Origin: an uncultured Verrucomicrobia subdivision 3 bacterium
GTDB taxonomy: Bacteria > Verrucomicrobiota > Verrucomicrobiia > Limisphaerales > UBA11358
Direction of reading: 5' to 3'
DNA: 64,000 bases
NCBI GenBank assembly: GCA_903850425.1
Contig: CAINLR010000161.1
Coordinates: forward strand, 1-64,000
Numbering within the stretch: position 1 is the stretch's first letter; the number at the start of each line of letters is the position of its first letter. The notes beneath the pieces were generated by a model. It was not told where the DNA came from. It made no database searches and saw only the letters and a list, made by a program, of their open reading frames with translations. A program made the translations under genes and the position numbers. This document shows positions 19,868 to 29,491 of the stretch, piece after piece.

Positions 19868-21901
19868 TCACGTCACGTAAAAAATTCCCGCTTCGAGTCC
19901 GAACCGCAAATACTCGTCCAGACGGATGCGCAGATTGGTTTCGCGCTGCGGCTGGTGCAATTCGTGGAACGCGCCCATCTCCGCCTCGTCATCCGCGCCC
20001 TCGCGAATTTCCGTCGCCGTGCGCAACGCCAGTTGGCCGTAGCCCGGATCTCCGTAGCGCAGTGAAGTGAATTGCGGCCGCACGCGCAACGCGTGGCTTT
20101 CATCTTCCGGCTGGCAGCGATAGCGGCGCGGCACGATGGAAGTCAGCGGCAAATAGCAAAACCGCACGCAACCTTCCTGCTTCTTCTCCGAGCGCACGTC
20201 GGACATGAAAATACTGTTCGCCGCGAGTTGGAGTTCCAGCGTGTGAACCGTGCCGATAATGGTGCTGTCGGCGATTTGCAATGTGCCGCCCGCATCAGTT
20301 CCATTCGCAGCCGCGATCGCAACTATGTTCACATCGGTCGCATCCACAATGCTGTCAGTGATGGCAACACTCGAGCGCTCGTGGACTCGCAATGCGCCGA
20401 CGATGCAGTGATCAATTTCAATTGCCACGTTGGGCAGATCCACGCTCAGGCTCGCATTAACCGAAGGCACCAGCGTGCAGTGCCGCAACCGCAACGCCCG
20501 CAGCGCACCGTTCACGCGAATGGCACCGCCGCTGATGAGCAATCCGTTCAACGTGACTTCTGCATCCGCTGCGCCGTTGATCACGAGGTCGCCGCCGAGC
20601 CCGATGGTTGGCCGATGTTCATTGGCCGCGCGCAACTCCACGCGTTGACCGGCATTGACGTTGATGGTCAATGTTTCGTTGTAACGATCGCTGTTGGCAA
20701 TTTCCACCACGCCGCCCGTGACCACAGCGTTCAATGCATCCTGAATCGTCGCGTGCGGCGCAGGAACTTTTTCGACTGGTGCGAGCAACGCATCGAATGT
20801 CGCCGCGCGATCATACTCGCCGCCGCCCATGTCGTCGCTGAAACCGTAAAAGAAATTAACGCGGACCTGCACGCCCGCCGGAACCGGTTTCGCAAACGTG
20901 ATGCGACCCAAAACTGGATCCACCGCCAGAATAATTTTTTTGAACTCAGTAAAAGTGGTGCCGTCGGCATTGACATGCAGATAGGGTTTTTGGTCCGCCG
21001 GAATCCGCCACTGGCTCAAGTTGCAGATCACGATCTTTTCAAACGGCACCGGGCCGGGCTGACCTGATAAAGTGATTTTAAACACCGGCGTTGCGCCAAA
21101 ATACACCGGGCTGATTTCGGTGCCGTCCACCAAGGCCTGCCGCCGGGCTTCCAATTCCTCGTAAAGGACGCGGCGGCGCAACGGGTCCGGCACATTGATC
21201 GGATCCGCCAGATGCGTGACCTCCACTTCCGTCACCGGATTTGTGAACAATTGCGTCTCGAGTCCCAGCGGATGAAATTGAAAACGATTGGCATCGAGTT
21301 GAAACGCGGGCGAATTGGTCTGCGAATACGCGCCCAGCCGCCACAAAAATATCCCGATGTTTTGAATATTATATTTTCCCTGCCCGGTCGCGATGTGCCG
21401 CACGTCCACCGTGTGCGCGACGGTGTCGAACGGGCCATTGATTTTTTCCAGCACGTTCCACTTCCGCAAATCAGGCGCGTAAAAACTGTTTGGGCGAATG
21501 TGATTCGGCGTCCATTGCGTCCAGCCGAGTTGTTCAAAAAACTCCACGGCGCGCGCATTCCAGCCGGTGACATCGCGCGCGAGTTGTTCGAGCATCGCCG
21601 CCGCGCCTTTGCGCCGGCGAAAGCCAATGGTGTGCGCCACTTCCGCGCGCTGGCTGCCAACTTTGGGCACGACGTTATGCAACGCGCGGTAGCCAATCAG
21701 ATCGCCGATGTAAGGCACGACCCAGTCGTTGCAGGTTTCGATGAACTGATCGTCGTAGAGCTGCGCCAGGTCTTCCTCCAGCACGCCAACCTGATCCGCC
21801 ATCACCGACAGCAACGCCTTGAGCGGCTCGCCTGATTGCGCGTCGCGAATGCGATAAATCGCCGGCAACAATTCATACATGCGTTGGGCGTCAAAGCTCA
21901 T
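19868..21901 (-). CDS. Phage tail protein I-like baseplate protein with inserted beta-helix
   Basis: 677 residues. The first 200 residues resemble gpI/P2 tail protein I (YELLPAIYRIRDAQSGEPLKALL, DQFIETCNDWVVPYIGDLIG). Residues about 390-580 form short beta-helix repeats (ATIQDALNAV, GGVVEIANSD, VNGALRALRLRHCTL), and the C-terminus (SLRYGDPGYGQLALRTATEI ... LEAGIFYVT) is typical of gpI-like proteins in eCIS-like clusters. In P2, gpI closes the baseplate and positions fibres. The start overlaps the previous stop as ATGA, with AGGAGTG upstream. Confidence 0.8.
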   Translation of the reverse strand: MSFDAQRMYELLPAIYRIRDAQSGEPLKALLSVMADQVGVLEEDLAQLYDDQFIETCNDWVVPYIGDLIGYRALHNVVPKVGSQRAEVAHTIGFRRRKGAAAMLEQLARDVTGWNARAVEFFEQLGWTQWTPNHIRPNSFYAPDLRKWNVLEKINGPFDTVAHTVDVRHIATGQGKYNIQNIGIFLWRLGAYSQTNSPAFQLDANRFQFHPLGLETQLFTNPVTEVEVTHLADPINVPDPLRRRVLYEELEARRQALVDGTEISPVYFGATPVFKITLSGQPGPVPFEKIVICNLSQWRIPADQKPYLHVNADGTTFTEFKKIILAVDPVLGRITFAKPVPAGVQVRVNFFYGFSDDMGGGEYDRAATFDALLAPVEKVPAPHATIQDALNAVVTGGVVEIANSDRYNETLTINVNAGQRVELRAANEHRPTIGLGGDLVINGAADAEVTLNGLLISGGAIRVNGALRALRLRHCTLVPSVNASLSVDLPNVAIEIDHCIVGALRVHERSSVAITDSIVDATDVNIVAIAAANGTDAGGTLQIADSTIIGTVHTLELQLAANSIFMSDVRSEKKQEGCVRFCYLPLTSIVPRRYRCQPEDESHALRVRPQFTSLRYGDPGYGQLALRTATEIREGADDEAEMGAFHELHQPQRETNLRIRLDEYLRFGLEAGIFYVT

Positions 21902-24354
21902 GGCATCACTCCTAATTTGTCCAGCGGCGCGGGATCAAGCGTCAGCAATTCCGCCGCCGCCACATCGCCACTTGCTGAATTTTCCGGCAAAGCAGCGAGC
22001 AGCCGCGTTTCCAGTGTGGCGGCGCCTGCATCGCTGCGGTATAAATAATTTAAGTCCACCGCCACGACTCCCGCCACATTTTGAATCACGGCAATTACCT
22101 CACTCAACATCACCGGCTGGCCAAACGCTCGGTTCACAAACGAAAACTGTGCGCGCAACGCTTGCTCGACCGCTGCGAGCACGATATCCGTTTCGTAATC
22201 AGGATCCACTTTGACGTTGGCCGCAATTCGGAAAAAAGCGGGGCGAAATGATTTTACGCGCAGGCTCACAAACGGATCGCCCGCCTGTTGCAACGCCGTG
22301 AGCAGATTTTTATAAGTGTCGCTGTCAGGCTTAATTTCCGCACCGTCGGGTCCAGCGACGGTGATGAATACACGGCGCATTTGTCCGTCCCACGTCCACG
22401 TTGCCAGCGCCTTGGCCACGCCGGCAAACGCGCGCGAAAAATCTTCGTAGTCCTGCAACGACACCGTGCGGTCCAGCGTCAGCACCGTCAGCGGCGCGTT
22501 AGTGCGCGCATCATCGAGCGACTCGCGATCCTGCGCGCCGGTCGCGGCTTCAGGATTGATCGCCGATTTGATGCCAAGCGGCCGCGTCAGCAGCGAAGTG
22601 AGTTGACCAGCCGAAACGAGTCCGCCGGTGCCGATGCCTTTGCGATAGACCGCGCGCACATTGTCCTGGCCGGTCGGCAGCCGCGCGCCCGTCACGCCGT
22701 CGCCAAATTCAAACGTCGTTTTGCCGTCATCCCCGGTGCGCGAAATGTAAACGTGATCCTGCGCGCCGCAGCCGTAAAGCGTCGGTGTCTCATGCCACAA
22801 CACATCGTTGACGCGCACTTCCAGCGTCGAGGCCGCACCACTCGCAGTGGCGGCGCTCACATAAGTCAACGGCGGTTGGCGTAACGTGAATTGCTGGTAA
22901 GTCTGACTCGCATCGCCGCTGCCGAGAATTTCCGAAACCGTTTCGCCATGCGTCGCGTGCGCAACGTTCGCGTTCACAGAAAAACTGGCCCGCGCATAAC
23001 TATTGGCCAGTGGCGGCGTGACCGTCAGCGTTGCGCCGTCAATTTCGGAAATCTGCACAATCTCCGTGATGGCCAAGCCGGTGGCATTGTCGTTACCAGA
23101 TGCTACCAGCCATTGGCCTTTGAGCAATCCCGAGGGCGTTTGCGCGAGCGGAATTTGCGCGCCGGCAATGGCTGCCGTCAACGGGCGCTCGGCCGGTTCT
23201 AGCAACTCACTTTGCGCAAACACGGCGGTATTGCGCAAATTGAACTGCGCCGGATTTTCCAGCAGGTCGGGCGCGAGGCGCGTCACTTTTGCGCTTAATG
23301 AAAAATCGGCGCGGGACAAGCTCGTCACCGAACGCACATGGCACAATTCGACGTAGCTGGGACTGGCCACGACCAGCCAACTGCCGGCGATGATTTTCGG
23401 ATAGGTCGTATCCAAATCAATCTGCGCGGCATTCAAGGCAAAATATTTCCACTGCAAAACCTCATCCACGGTTTCAGTGAGGCTGCCCAGACTCGTGCCG
23501 TTGGTGCTCAAAATGCGCGGATCCGGCGCGTTGTTGCCGAACAAGGCCGCCCGTTGGCGCAGCGCATAGATTTTTACATCCGCCGAAGCCGGCGTCATCG
23601 GCGGCACCACATGACCGAGGCCTTCGGTCCAGGTCACATGCGTTCGTTTTTGAACCGAGTCGGTCGTGACAGTTTGGAGAATGCGGAAATCCCACCGCTC
23701 ACTGCCGGGATTATTGATGCGCTCATTGCCGACAATCAGAATCGCATCGCCCGGTTGGAGATTTGTGTTCGTTCCATTTAGAAACAGTTCGGTGAGGCCG
23801 AACGCAATTTTCTGCGGCTGCGTCATCGGCGGCTTGAGCGCATTCCATTCGACGCGTGTTTCAATTTTTTCAACGGTCTCAAAAGTCTGCGGGGATTCAT
23901 TTGGGCCGGGCACGCTCTGCACCTTCGCGCCGATGTCCACGGTCGTTGTCAGCGGCGCGCCCGGCGTGGTGTCCATTGTGAACGCGAGGAACGTGCTGGC
24001 CGCAACGCCCGGTCGAAGTTCGTAGCCGATCAGGCGGCCAAGTTCCAGCAACGAACGCCGCTCCGTCGCGGTGCGCAAAAATGATTCGTTTACGATGCGC
24101 TCCTGATAAAACGTCAGGACGTCGGCCATCGTCGCTGCGGCGTCGAGCAGCGCGATGGAAAAATCGTCATCGTCGCGCGTCTTAAAGCCTTGCAAGGCCG
24201 GACGCGAGATGTCCGACAGCGCCGCAATCATGCTTGCCTTGAACTGGCTGTGCGTGCCGACGCGATACGAAATGGCTGATAAACCGGGGCGATTGTTCAC
24301 CTCGGCGGGCGTCTGCGCGGTCAATCCTTCGCAGCAATTGCAGTCATCACTCAT
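21898..24354 (-). CDS. Putative baseplate assembly protein (gpJ-like, Cis12-type)
   Basis: 818 residues from ATG 24354, chosen for GGAGGTGG 4 bases upstream and the ATGA overlap with the previous gene. The N-terminus contains CNCC, followed by DDDDFSIALLDAAATMADVLTFYQERI and LLELGRLIGYELRPG, the signature of the TIGR02243-like putative baseplate assembly family; the C-terminal half (RKGIGTGGLVSAGQ, TLDRTVSLQDYEDFSRAFAGV) is baseplate J-like. It should form part of the hexameric wedge that triggers sheath contraction. Two gpJ-like paralogues in tandem are normal for eCIS (Cis11/Cis12). Confidence 0.88.
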   Translation of the reverse strand: MSDDCNCCEGLTAQTPAEVNNRPGLSAISYRVGTHSQFKASMIAALSDISRPALQGFKTRDDDDFSIALLDAAATMADVLTFYQERIVNESFLRTATERRSLLELGRLIGYELRPGVAASTFLAFTMDTTPGAPLTTTVDIGAKVQSVPGPNESPQTFETVEKIETRVEWNALKPPMTQPQKIAFGLTELFLNGTNTNLQPGDAILIVGNERINNPGSERWDFRILQTVTTDSVQKRTHVTWTEGLGHVVPPMTPASADVKIYALRQRAALFGNNAPDPRILSTNGTSLGSLTETVDEVLQWKYFALNAAQIDLDTTYPKIIAGSWLVVASPSYVELCHVRSVTSLSRADFSLSAKVTRLAPDLLENPAQFNLRNTAVFAQSELLEPAERPLTAAIAGAQIPLAQTPSGLLKGQWLVASGNDNATGLAITEIVQISEIDGATLTVTPPLANSYARASFSVNANVAHATHGETVSEILGSGDASQTYQQFTLRQPPLTYVSAATASGAASTLEVRVNDVLWHETPTLYGCGAQDHVYISRTGDDGKTTFEFGDGVTGARLPTGQDNVRAVYRKGIGTGGLVSAGQLTSLLTRPLGIKSAINPEAATGAQDRESLDDARTNAPLTVLTLDRTVSLQDYEDFSRAFAGVAKALATWTWDGQMRRVFITVAGPDGAEIKPDSDTYKNLLTALQQAGDPFVSLRVKSFRPAFFRIAANVKVDPDYETDIVLAAVEQALRAQFSFVNRAFGQPVMLSEVIAVIQNVAGVVAVDLNYLYRSDAGAATLETRLLAALPENSASGDVAAAELLTLDPAPLDKLGVMP

Positions 24355-26813
24355 TTTCCACCTCCGACAGTTAAGCGAAACACGCCGCGTTCGGCGAAGT
24401 TGGGATCGTTGTCGCACCGCGCGATTTCCAAACGGCCCATCGGCACAAATCCATCCTGCAACGGTTTTGCATCCGGCTGTTCTTGGCGTTGAAAAAGCGT
24501 GATGCGGACCGACGCCACACCGGCGACCAATTGCGCCGCCGCGTAGAGCGGACTGAGAAAAACCGTCTGGCCAAAAGTAAAATTGTCCGGATGGAAAATT
24601 CCACGAGTGCCGTCGGGCAAAATCTGGTTGCTGAAAATTTGCAGCAGCGCGGCCTTCACGTCGCTGCGGAAATAATCCGGCTTCGCGCAGACGTGCATCT
24701 CGATTTCGAGCGAGACGAATTGCGGCGCGTCCACTTCGAGATCGTAGCCCGCCATCCGATAGCGCTCGACTGATTGACGGATGCTGGCCTTGAACTTTTC
24801 GTCCACAGCCAAACCGCCGAAACGATCCACCGTGAGAAACACCGTGTGCCAGCTTCCCGTCCAGCGGAAGGTCGCGGCGGCGCGCTGCACTCGCGAGTCG
24901 CGCTCGGTGACTTCGGCGTAATCGGCTTCCGTCACCGCGCGTTCCTGCGTGCGAAACGCGGCGGGCGCGCGTTGGCGAACATCTTCAATGTTCTCCGCTT
25001 CGACGCCGCCCTGCGCGGGCAGTGGATTGCGCACGAGCGAAATGGCATTGAGACCGGAGACAATGTGCGCGATGGATTCCGCCCCGACATTTCCAGCGGC
25101 GCCATTGCCGACGCGATAGGTGGCGGTGAATTGCGTGCCGGAATCGGGCCGCCGGCCGAGCAGATCGTCGCCGAAACGCAAATAGGCAAAGCCGTCGGTA
25201 TCAATTTCGGCGACGAATTCTGCAGCGCTTGGCGAACTGTTGAGCAGGTCACGCTGCGGCAACCACGGCGCGGGCGACACATTATCTGCGAGCGAAATTT
25301 GCGGCGCGGCAGTTTGAATATCCCAAGACATCGCAGCTTCGGCCGAAGCAGTGGCATCCAATGGCGCGGCGTGCGTGAGCGGGGAATCCTTCAGAGTTGG
25401 ACGATAGCGCGGCGGCACCGGCACCGGCTCCGTGGCGACGCAGTGATCGCAATCTGTATTCGGTCTGAAAATTGTCGGCTGCGGAACCGTGTCGGGAATT
25501 GGCGCGTTGATTTCCGTCAGTCCGTGATCGCACAACACAATGTTGCCGCGCGCGACGCTCATCGTGTTGTCCAAATATTTTTCACCATGCTCGGCATCGG
25601 TGCGCGACGAAATGCAAAGCGGGAATGTCAGCGCGTCTTCGACATCCCATTCAATTTCCGTCACCGGCTTATTGTTTAGCGGATCAACGTCCAGCACTGG
25701 CGGCTGCGTCAACCGCACGGCTTGACGATGCGCGGGATTGGCGTCGCCCGCCGCGCCGGTGTCCGGCCCGAGCACTTCCTCAAAAATCAGCACGTCGCCC
25801 TGTTTCAAATCGGAAAAATGTCCAGCCAGCGTCGCGCTCGTCGCACCTTTCGGCAAACAGCAGCGCTGCTCCGTCCAGGTGTAAAACGGAATTTGATTGT
25901 GCGCGGCAAACAGCATTGGCACTTCGTGCATGGTTTCAAAGCCGGCCTGGGCGAGTTGCAAAATTCTCGGCTCGTTCGGCAAAATCACTTTTTGGCCGTC
26001 AATACTGGTGAAAAGATGCGTGCCCTTCGGCAGCGGGCCGGTGTCGGCGGCGACTTGGATTTGCACCCAGGCGCGGGCATTGCAGCCGTCGTGCATGAGA
26101 TAGTCCACCAACCGCGCGTGGCGGCGGATCGAAACGCGGCGGCGCGCGGTGCCAAGATAGGCTTCGGTGGCAATGGCGTCTTGCTGATAGCTCAAGTTGT
26201 CGCCCACAAACGCGAGCAACTCCACGAGCGTGACGCCGAGGTCGGCGGCGTGGCGCTCCGTCCATTGCGGACTTAGAACGGAAATGCGATCCAGCATCAG
26301 GCGCCGGAAACTAGAATAATCTTTTGCGAGATAATTGATCTCCGGTTCATTGCGGGGCGGTGGCGGACAGACGCGGGTGCTCTTGCAGTCAAAATCACTC
26401 GGACACTCGACCTTAAATGAGAAATCTATCTCGGATAAAATGGGATCGTAACCCGGTGGCGGCTGCAAATGCTGCGCGTCTTGCACGATCTGCAAAGTGT
26501 AAATCGAAAAATCACCGGGCTGATTCACTTCGACGGTCAGCACATTCGCTTCGGGCGCCATACCCGTTGTCACGTTTTTGACGACGATGTTCGTAATGCG
26601 CTCCCCACCTGCAATCCGCACGTTGGCTTTCGTGAGCGGACCGCCCGAGAGGTCGTTGACGAAATGAACTTTGAGCAGACGCTGCCGCATCAACTTAGTC
26701 GGCGCGTCATGGTCAACGACCTCCAAAAAATCAATGCCGTTCAATCCATTTGGATTTTGCACCGGATTTCCCAGCGCTGCGCGGCGGAGTTCATCGCAGC
26801 AAGTGTAGATCAT
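24351..26813 (-). CDS. Baseplate J-like wedge protein (Cis11-type)
   Basis: 820 residues from ATG 26813, preceded by AGGAGGGC; the longer open frame lacks support. The start reads IYTCCDELRRAALG, as in many such proteins. It contains DYSSFRRLMLDRISVLSPQW, DLGVTLVELLAFVGDNLSYQQDAIATEAYLG and, near the C-terminus, a J-like region (RAPAAFRTQERAVTEADYAE). These mark the first of two large baseplate wedge proteins of contractile injection systems. Flanked by gp25 and the second wedge gene with ATGA overlaps at both ends. Confidence 0.88.
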   Translation of the reverse strand: MIYTCCDELRRAALGNPVQNPNGLNGIDFLEVVDHDAPTKLMRQRLLKVHFVNDLSGGPLTKANVRIAGGERITNIVVKNVTTGMAPEANVLTVEVNQPGDFSIYTLQIVQDAQHLQPPPGYDPILSEIDFSFKVECPSDFDCKSTRVCPPPPRNEPEINYLAKDYSSFRRLMLDRISVLSPQWTERHAADLGVTLVELLAFVGDNLSYQQDAIATEAYLGTARRRVSIRRHARLVDYLMHDGCNARAWVQIQVAADTGPLPKGTHLFTSIDGQKVILPNEPRILQLAQAGFETMHEVPMLFAAHNQIPFYTWTEQRCCLPKGATSATLAGHFSDLKQGDVLIFEEVLGPDTGAAGDANPAHRQAVRLTQPPVLDVDPLNNKPVTEIEWDVEDALTFPLCISSRTDAEHGEKYLDNTMSVARGNIVLCDHGLTEINAPIPDTVPQPTIFRPNTDCDHCVATEPVPVPPRYRPTLKDSPLTHAAPLDATASAEAAMSWDIQTAAPQISLADNVSPAPWLPQRDLLNSSPSAAEFVAEIDTDGFAYLRFGDDLLGRRPDSGTQFTATYRVGNGAAGNVGAESIAHIVSGLNAISLVRNPLPAQGGVEAENIEDVRQRAPAAFRTQERAVTEADYAEVTERDSRVQRAAATFRWTGSWHTVFLTVDRFGGLAVDEKFKASIRQSVERYRMAGYDLEVDAPQFVSLEIEMHVCAKPDYFRSDVKAALLQIFSNQILPDGTRGIFHPDNFTFGQTVFLSPLYAAAQLVAGVASVRITLFQRQEQPDAKPLQDGFVPMGRLEIARCDNDPNFAERGVFRLTVGGGK

Positions 26814-27178
26814 ACGCTTTGCCCTCCTTGCGTGAACACGGCAGTCTGCCGCGTTTGCGTGCGGCGAACGGCATAGGAAATCGTCACGCTCAATGTCGAA
26901 TCCAGACTGTCCACTAGCACAGAATCCACAACGATCAAATCGCCGAGCCATTGTTGCAACGCGCCTTGCACGAGAAATTGCGTTGCGGCGGCGAGTTCAG
27001 GGCTGTTCGGCGCGAAGACGAGTTGATTCAAGCCGCAGCCAAACGTCGGACGGTTCACGCGTTCGCCTGGCGACGTGAACAAGACCTGCTCGATCAAATC
27101 GCGGATGTGATCATCCGCCGTCGTGTCCGCCGTGCGGCCGCGATTGTCGAAACGGAATGGATAATCCACGTAGCTCAT
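26810..27178 (-). CDS. gp25-like baseplate wedge protein (Cis9)
   Basis: 122 residues from ATG 27178. YVDYPFRFDNRGRTADTT, then IRDLIEQVLFTSPGERVNRPTFGCGL and the ELAAATQF segment, match the GPW/gp25 family, a small wedge protein with lysozyme-unrelated fold that initiates sheath polymerisation. ATGA overlaps with the PAAR-like gene before it and the J-like gene after it give stoichiometric coupling with baseplate partners. Length is normal for the family. Confidence 0.92.
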   Translation of the reverse strand: MSYVDYPFRFDNRGRTADTTADDHIRDLIEQVLFTSPGERVNRPTFGCGLNQLVFAPNSPELAAATQFLVQGALQQWLGDLIVVDSVLVDSLDSTLSVTISYAVRRTQTRQTAVFTQGGQSV

Positions 27179-27495
27179 GTGGCAGTGACTCGGGTTTGGG
27201 TGACGATGATGTTCAACGGCGTTCCGGTTGGCACACACACGGCCATGCTGGTCTGCGTCAAAACCGGTTGGCCGCCAGCCAGCACGCGCGCGGCAGCGAC
27301 GACCCATTGCGCCGTAACGCAAGGCCCGTTGCCGCCAGGCGGCACGAACGGACATCCCGCGATGACATACGGTGGCGCCTGCGTCGTGACCGGCTGGCCG
27401 CTGACGAGCACGCGCGGATTCGGCGCGACCGGCTGGGCTTGTCCGCCGTGCATGCACATCACCGTCGCGCCGAGATGTAAAATGAAACCAGCCAT
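27175..27495 (-). CDS. PAAR-like spike tip protein (Cis10)
   Basis: 106 residues. The protein is Gly/Pro/Val-rich with GFILHLGATVMCMHGGQA at the N-terminus and scattered Cys and His (MCMHGG, GCPF, GPCV, AVCV) that could bind one metal at an apex, as in PAAR-repeat tips. Short beta-strand repeats (VLVSGQPV, VLAGGQPV) suggest a pyramid fold. Its place between the gpV spike and gp25 genes is where eCIS clusters carry Cis10. Only one base separates it from the gpV gene stop. Confidence 0.75.
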   Translation of the reverse strand: MAGFILHLGATVMCMHGGQAQPVAPNPRVLVSGQPVTTQAPPYVIAGCPFVPPGGNGPCVTAQWVVAAARVLAGGQPVLTQTSMAVCVPTGTPLNIIVTQTRVTAT

Positions 27496-27496
27496 A

Positions 27497-28009
27497 TTAA
27501 ATCACAGTTAATGCTCCGGCGTTGATGTCCACCGTCGGGCCGGTCAACATGATGGTTGCACCCTGGCCGTTGGAAATCGTAATGCCGACCTCGCTGATTG
27601 AAATCATCGCGCCCGCTGTCGTTTTCAACAAAATGCCGCCGGTCGGCCCCGGCACGTCGCTGATCATAATGGTATTTTGCAATCCAGTTTGGAGGACGAT
27701 GCTCGGACTCGCCGGATTCCCGGCCAAAGCCAGCGCCGGCACATCGGACGGCGAGCCCGGAAAACAGCCCGACCAAATTGGGAAATCCGAATCGCCTTGC
27801 TCGAACTCGATCCAAACGCCGGCACCGACAAGTGGCAGCACGAAAACGCCCATTTGAATTCCGGTCACAGGAAAACACGGCATGGCCCAACTGGTCGGGA
27901 GCACGCCCGAAACATCCGGCACGAGCACTTGCAAACGACCCATTTGCATCGGGTCAAGGTTGTTGATGACCGTGCCGCGAAATTTTCCGTAAAATTTTTG
28001 ATCGCTCAT
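27497..28009 (-). CDS. gpV/VgrG-type spike OB-fold protein (Cis8, C-terminal half)
   Basis: 170 residues. FYGKFRGTVINNLDPMQMGRLQV, LPTSWAMPCFPV and VFVLPLVGAGVWIEFEQGD match the OB-fold domain of P2 gpV/T4 gp5/VgrG base proteins. It is followed by a beta-prism stretch (IMISDVPGPTGGILLKTTAG, ISNGQGATIMLTGPTVDI). It should trimerise to form the puncturing spike under the PAAR-like tip. The gpD-like half of the VgrG fusion is a separate gene upstream (28006-29139, ATGA overlap). Confidence 0.88.
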   Translation of the reverse strand: MSDQKFYGKFRGTVINNLDPMQMGRLQVLVPDVSGVLPTSWAMPCFPVTGIQMGVFVLPLVGAGVWIEFEQGDSDFPIWSGCFPGSPSDVPALALAGNPASPSIVLQTGLQNTIMISDVPGPTGGILLKTTAGAMISISEVGITISNGQGATIMLTGPTVDINAGALTVI

Positions 28010-29139
28010 ACCGGCACGTTGGGAACGGTGGACATCAGACCATTTCGGCCCAGCGTGAAATTTTGTTTGTATTGGCCGCGCTTGATAGAGTGCGTGACGC
28101 TGTTGACGTAATAAAGTCCGTCGAACGCCAAACCCGCGCCGCGCACGCCAACAAGGCTGCGCGCTTTCAAGGCTTGGCCATAGCGCAACACATCCAGCGA
28201 ACCGGTGGCGGTGACGCCGTCGGCGGACTTCGCCGCCTTCGCCAACCCGATCATCGCGCCGCGAATGGGACTGTATTTCGCGGTGTCGGTGATCGGATCA
28301 ATATTTTTCGGAAACGGCGGAACCAAACCGAGCGGCGGATTCAGCGGCGTGATGTCTGGAATGGGAATGGGAATTGGCACCTTCGTTTCGGGATTTTGGA
28401 TGTAAACAATCGGCAGCGATTTCGAATCGGAATTAAAACGAAAGTTCAGCGACTCAACGTTCGTGTAAGCGTCCATGTTGATGTTCAGCGCCGGCTGCGG
28501 CTGTCCGACTTTTATTTCCGGCCCCCAATACGCGATGCTCATTCCCGGCGCAGGGCCGGGATTGAGATAGAACACATAGCCGACTTCGTCCGCGAGCGAT
28601 TTGATATACGCCAGGTCCTTGCCTTTGTGGCGCGGGATTTCCTTCGTCGGAATCGGAATATCAATCAGCACGCTCGGCAGCACCATGGGCACGATTCCCA
28701 GAGCCGCATACTTCGCCAGAATCAGCAGCACGCGCACTTCGTTGGACATGGCGGGATACGGGATGCCGCTGAAATCAATGTAATCCATCACCTGCGTCAG
28801 ATCCTTGCCCGTCACGGTCAGCATGGAATGGCCGGGGTCAGCACCCGGAGAAAGCTCATGATTCGTCATCACGCCATCCATCAAAACGTCCGTCGAACCG
28901 TTGATCGAGACGGCGATGATCACACGCATGATCGGAATCGGGCTGGCACCGCCGGTCAGCAAAAACAGTGTCTGCAACGGCGAGCGATTGTTCACGGTGA
29001 ACTGCAATTGAAATCCGCTGGCGTCGCTGGTCGAAGTGGTCACCTGCACGCTGATCAACGCATCCAACACCTCCGGCGGCACCGGCAGCGGCACCGCCGG
29101 TCCGATCATCAGCGTAAGATGGATGGGGTTGTTAGCCAT
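28006..29139 (-). CDS. gpD-like late-control/hub protein (VgrG N-terminal half)
   Basis: 377 residues from ATG 29139 (ANNPIHLTLMIGPAVPLPVP). Segments SISVQVTTSTSDASGFQLQF-like, GADPGHSMLTVTGKDLTQVMD, YIKSLADEVGYVFYLNPG and LKARSLVGVRGAGLAFDGLYYVNSVTHSIKRG are typical of phage late control D/gp27 hub proteins. The ring it forms connects tube to spike. The N-terminus overlaps the LysM gene by 8 bases. In many eCIS gpD and gpV are fused as Cis8; here they are split. Confidence 0.88.
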   Translation of the reverse strand: MANNPIHLTLMIGPAVPLPVPPEVLDALISVQVTTSTSDASGFQLQFTVNNRSPLQTLFLLTGGASPIPIMRVIIAVSINGSTDVLMDGVMTNHELSPGADPGHSMLTVTGKDLTQVMDYIDFSGIPYPAMSNEVRVLLILAKYAALGIVPMVLPSVLIDIPIPTKEIPRHKGKDLAYIKSLADEVGYVFYLNPGPAPGMSIAYWGPEIKVGQPQPALNINMDAYTNVESLNFRFNSDSKSLPIVYIQNPETKVPIPIPIPDITPLNPPLGLVPPFPKNIDPITDTAKYSPIRGAMIGLAKAAKSADGVTATGSLDVLRYGQALKARSLVGVRGAGLAFDGLYYVNSVTHSIKRGQYKQNFTLGRNGLMSTVPNVPV

Positions 29140-29491
29140 TTTGATTTCCGGGAATTCCCGCCGGCAAAGTGATGCGCAAAATGCGCCCGACAATTTCGGT
29201 CAATTCCTCCGGACTCATCGCCACGTTCGCGTCGCAGAGTTGCCAGAACCGTTCCGGGTCGCCGACATATTTGGCCGCAAGATTGTCAATCCGGTCGCCT
29301 TGCACCACGGTGTATTCCTGCAGCTGCGCGAATTTTTCCGGCGGCGGAATAAAGCGGCGCTGCAAAAATGGAATTGTCTTACCGTCCGCCGAGGTCAACG
29401 TGTTCGTGCTAATGCCGTAATATCTGCTATTCGGCGGAAATAAATTTGGTTTCGCCGCACCTTGCAACAAAGTTTGCAGTGGATCGCTCAT
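29132..29491 (-). CDS. LysM-domain protein (tail protein X-like)
   Basis: 119 residues. The C-terminal half (YTVVQGDRIDNLAAKYVGDPERFWQLCDANVAMSPEEL) is a LysM module, and RILRITLPAG closes it. The N-terminal half (SRYYGISTNTLTSADGKTIPFLQRRFIPPP) is characteristic of the short LysM-linked proteins next to tube-initiator genes. In Afp7-type proteins this LysM is fused to the CIS tube domain; here it is a separate ORF. ATGA overlap with the tube-initiator gene. Confidence 0.85.
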   Translation of the reverse strand: MSDPLQTLLQGAAKPNLFPPNSRYYGISTNTLTSADGKTIPFLQRRFIPPPEKFAQLQEYTVVQGDRIDNLAAKYVGDPERFWQLCDANVAMSPEELTEIVGRILRITLPAGIPGNQNG

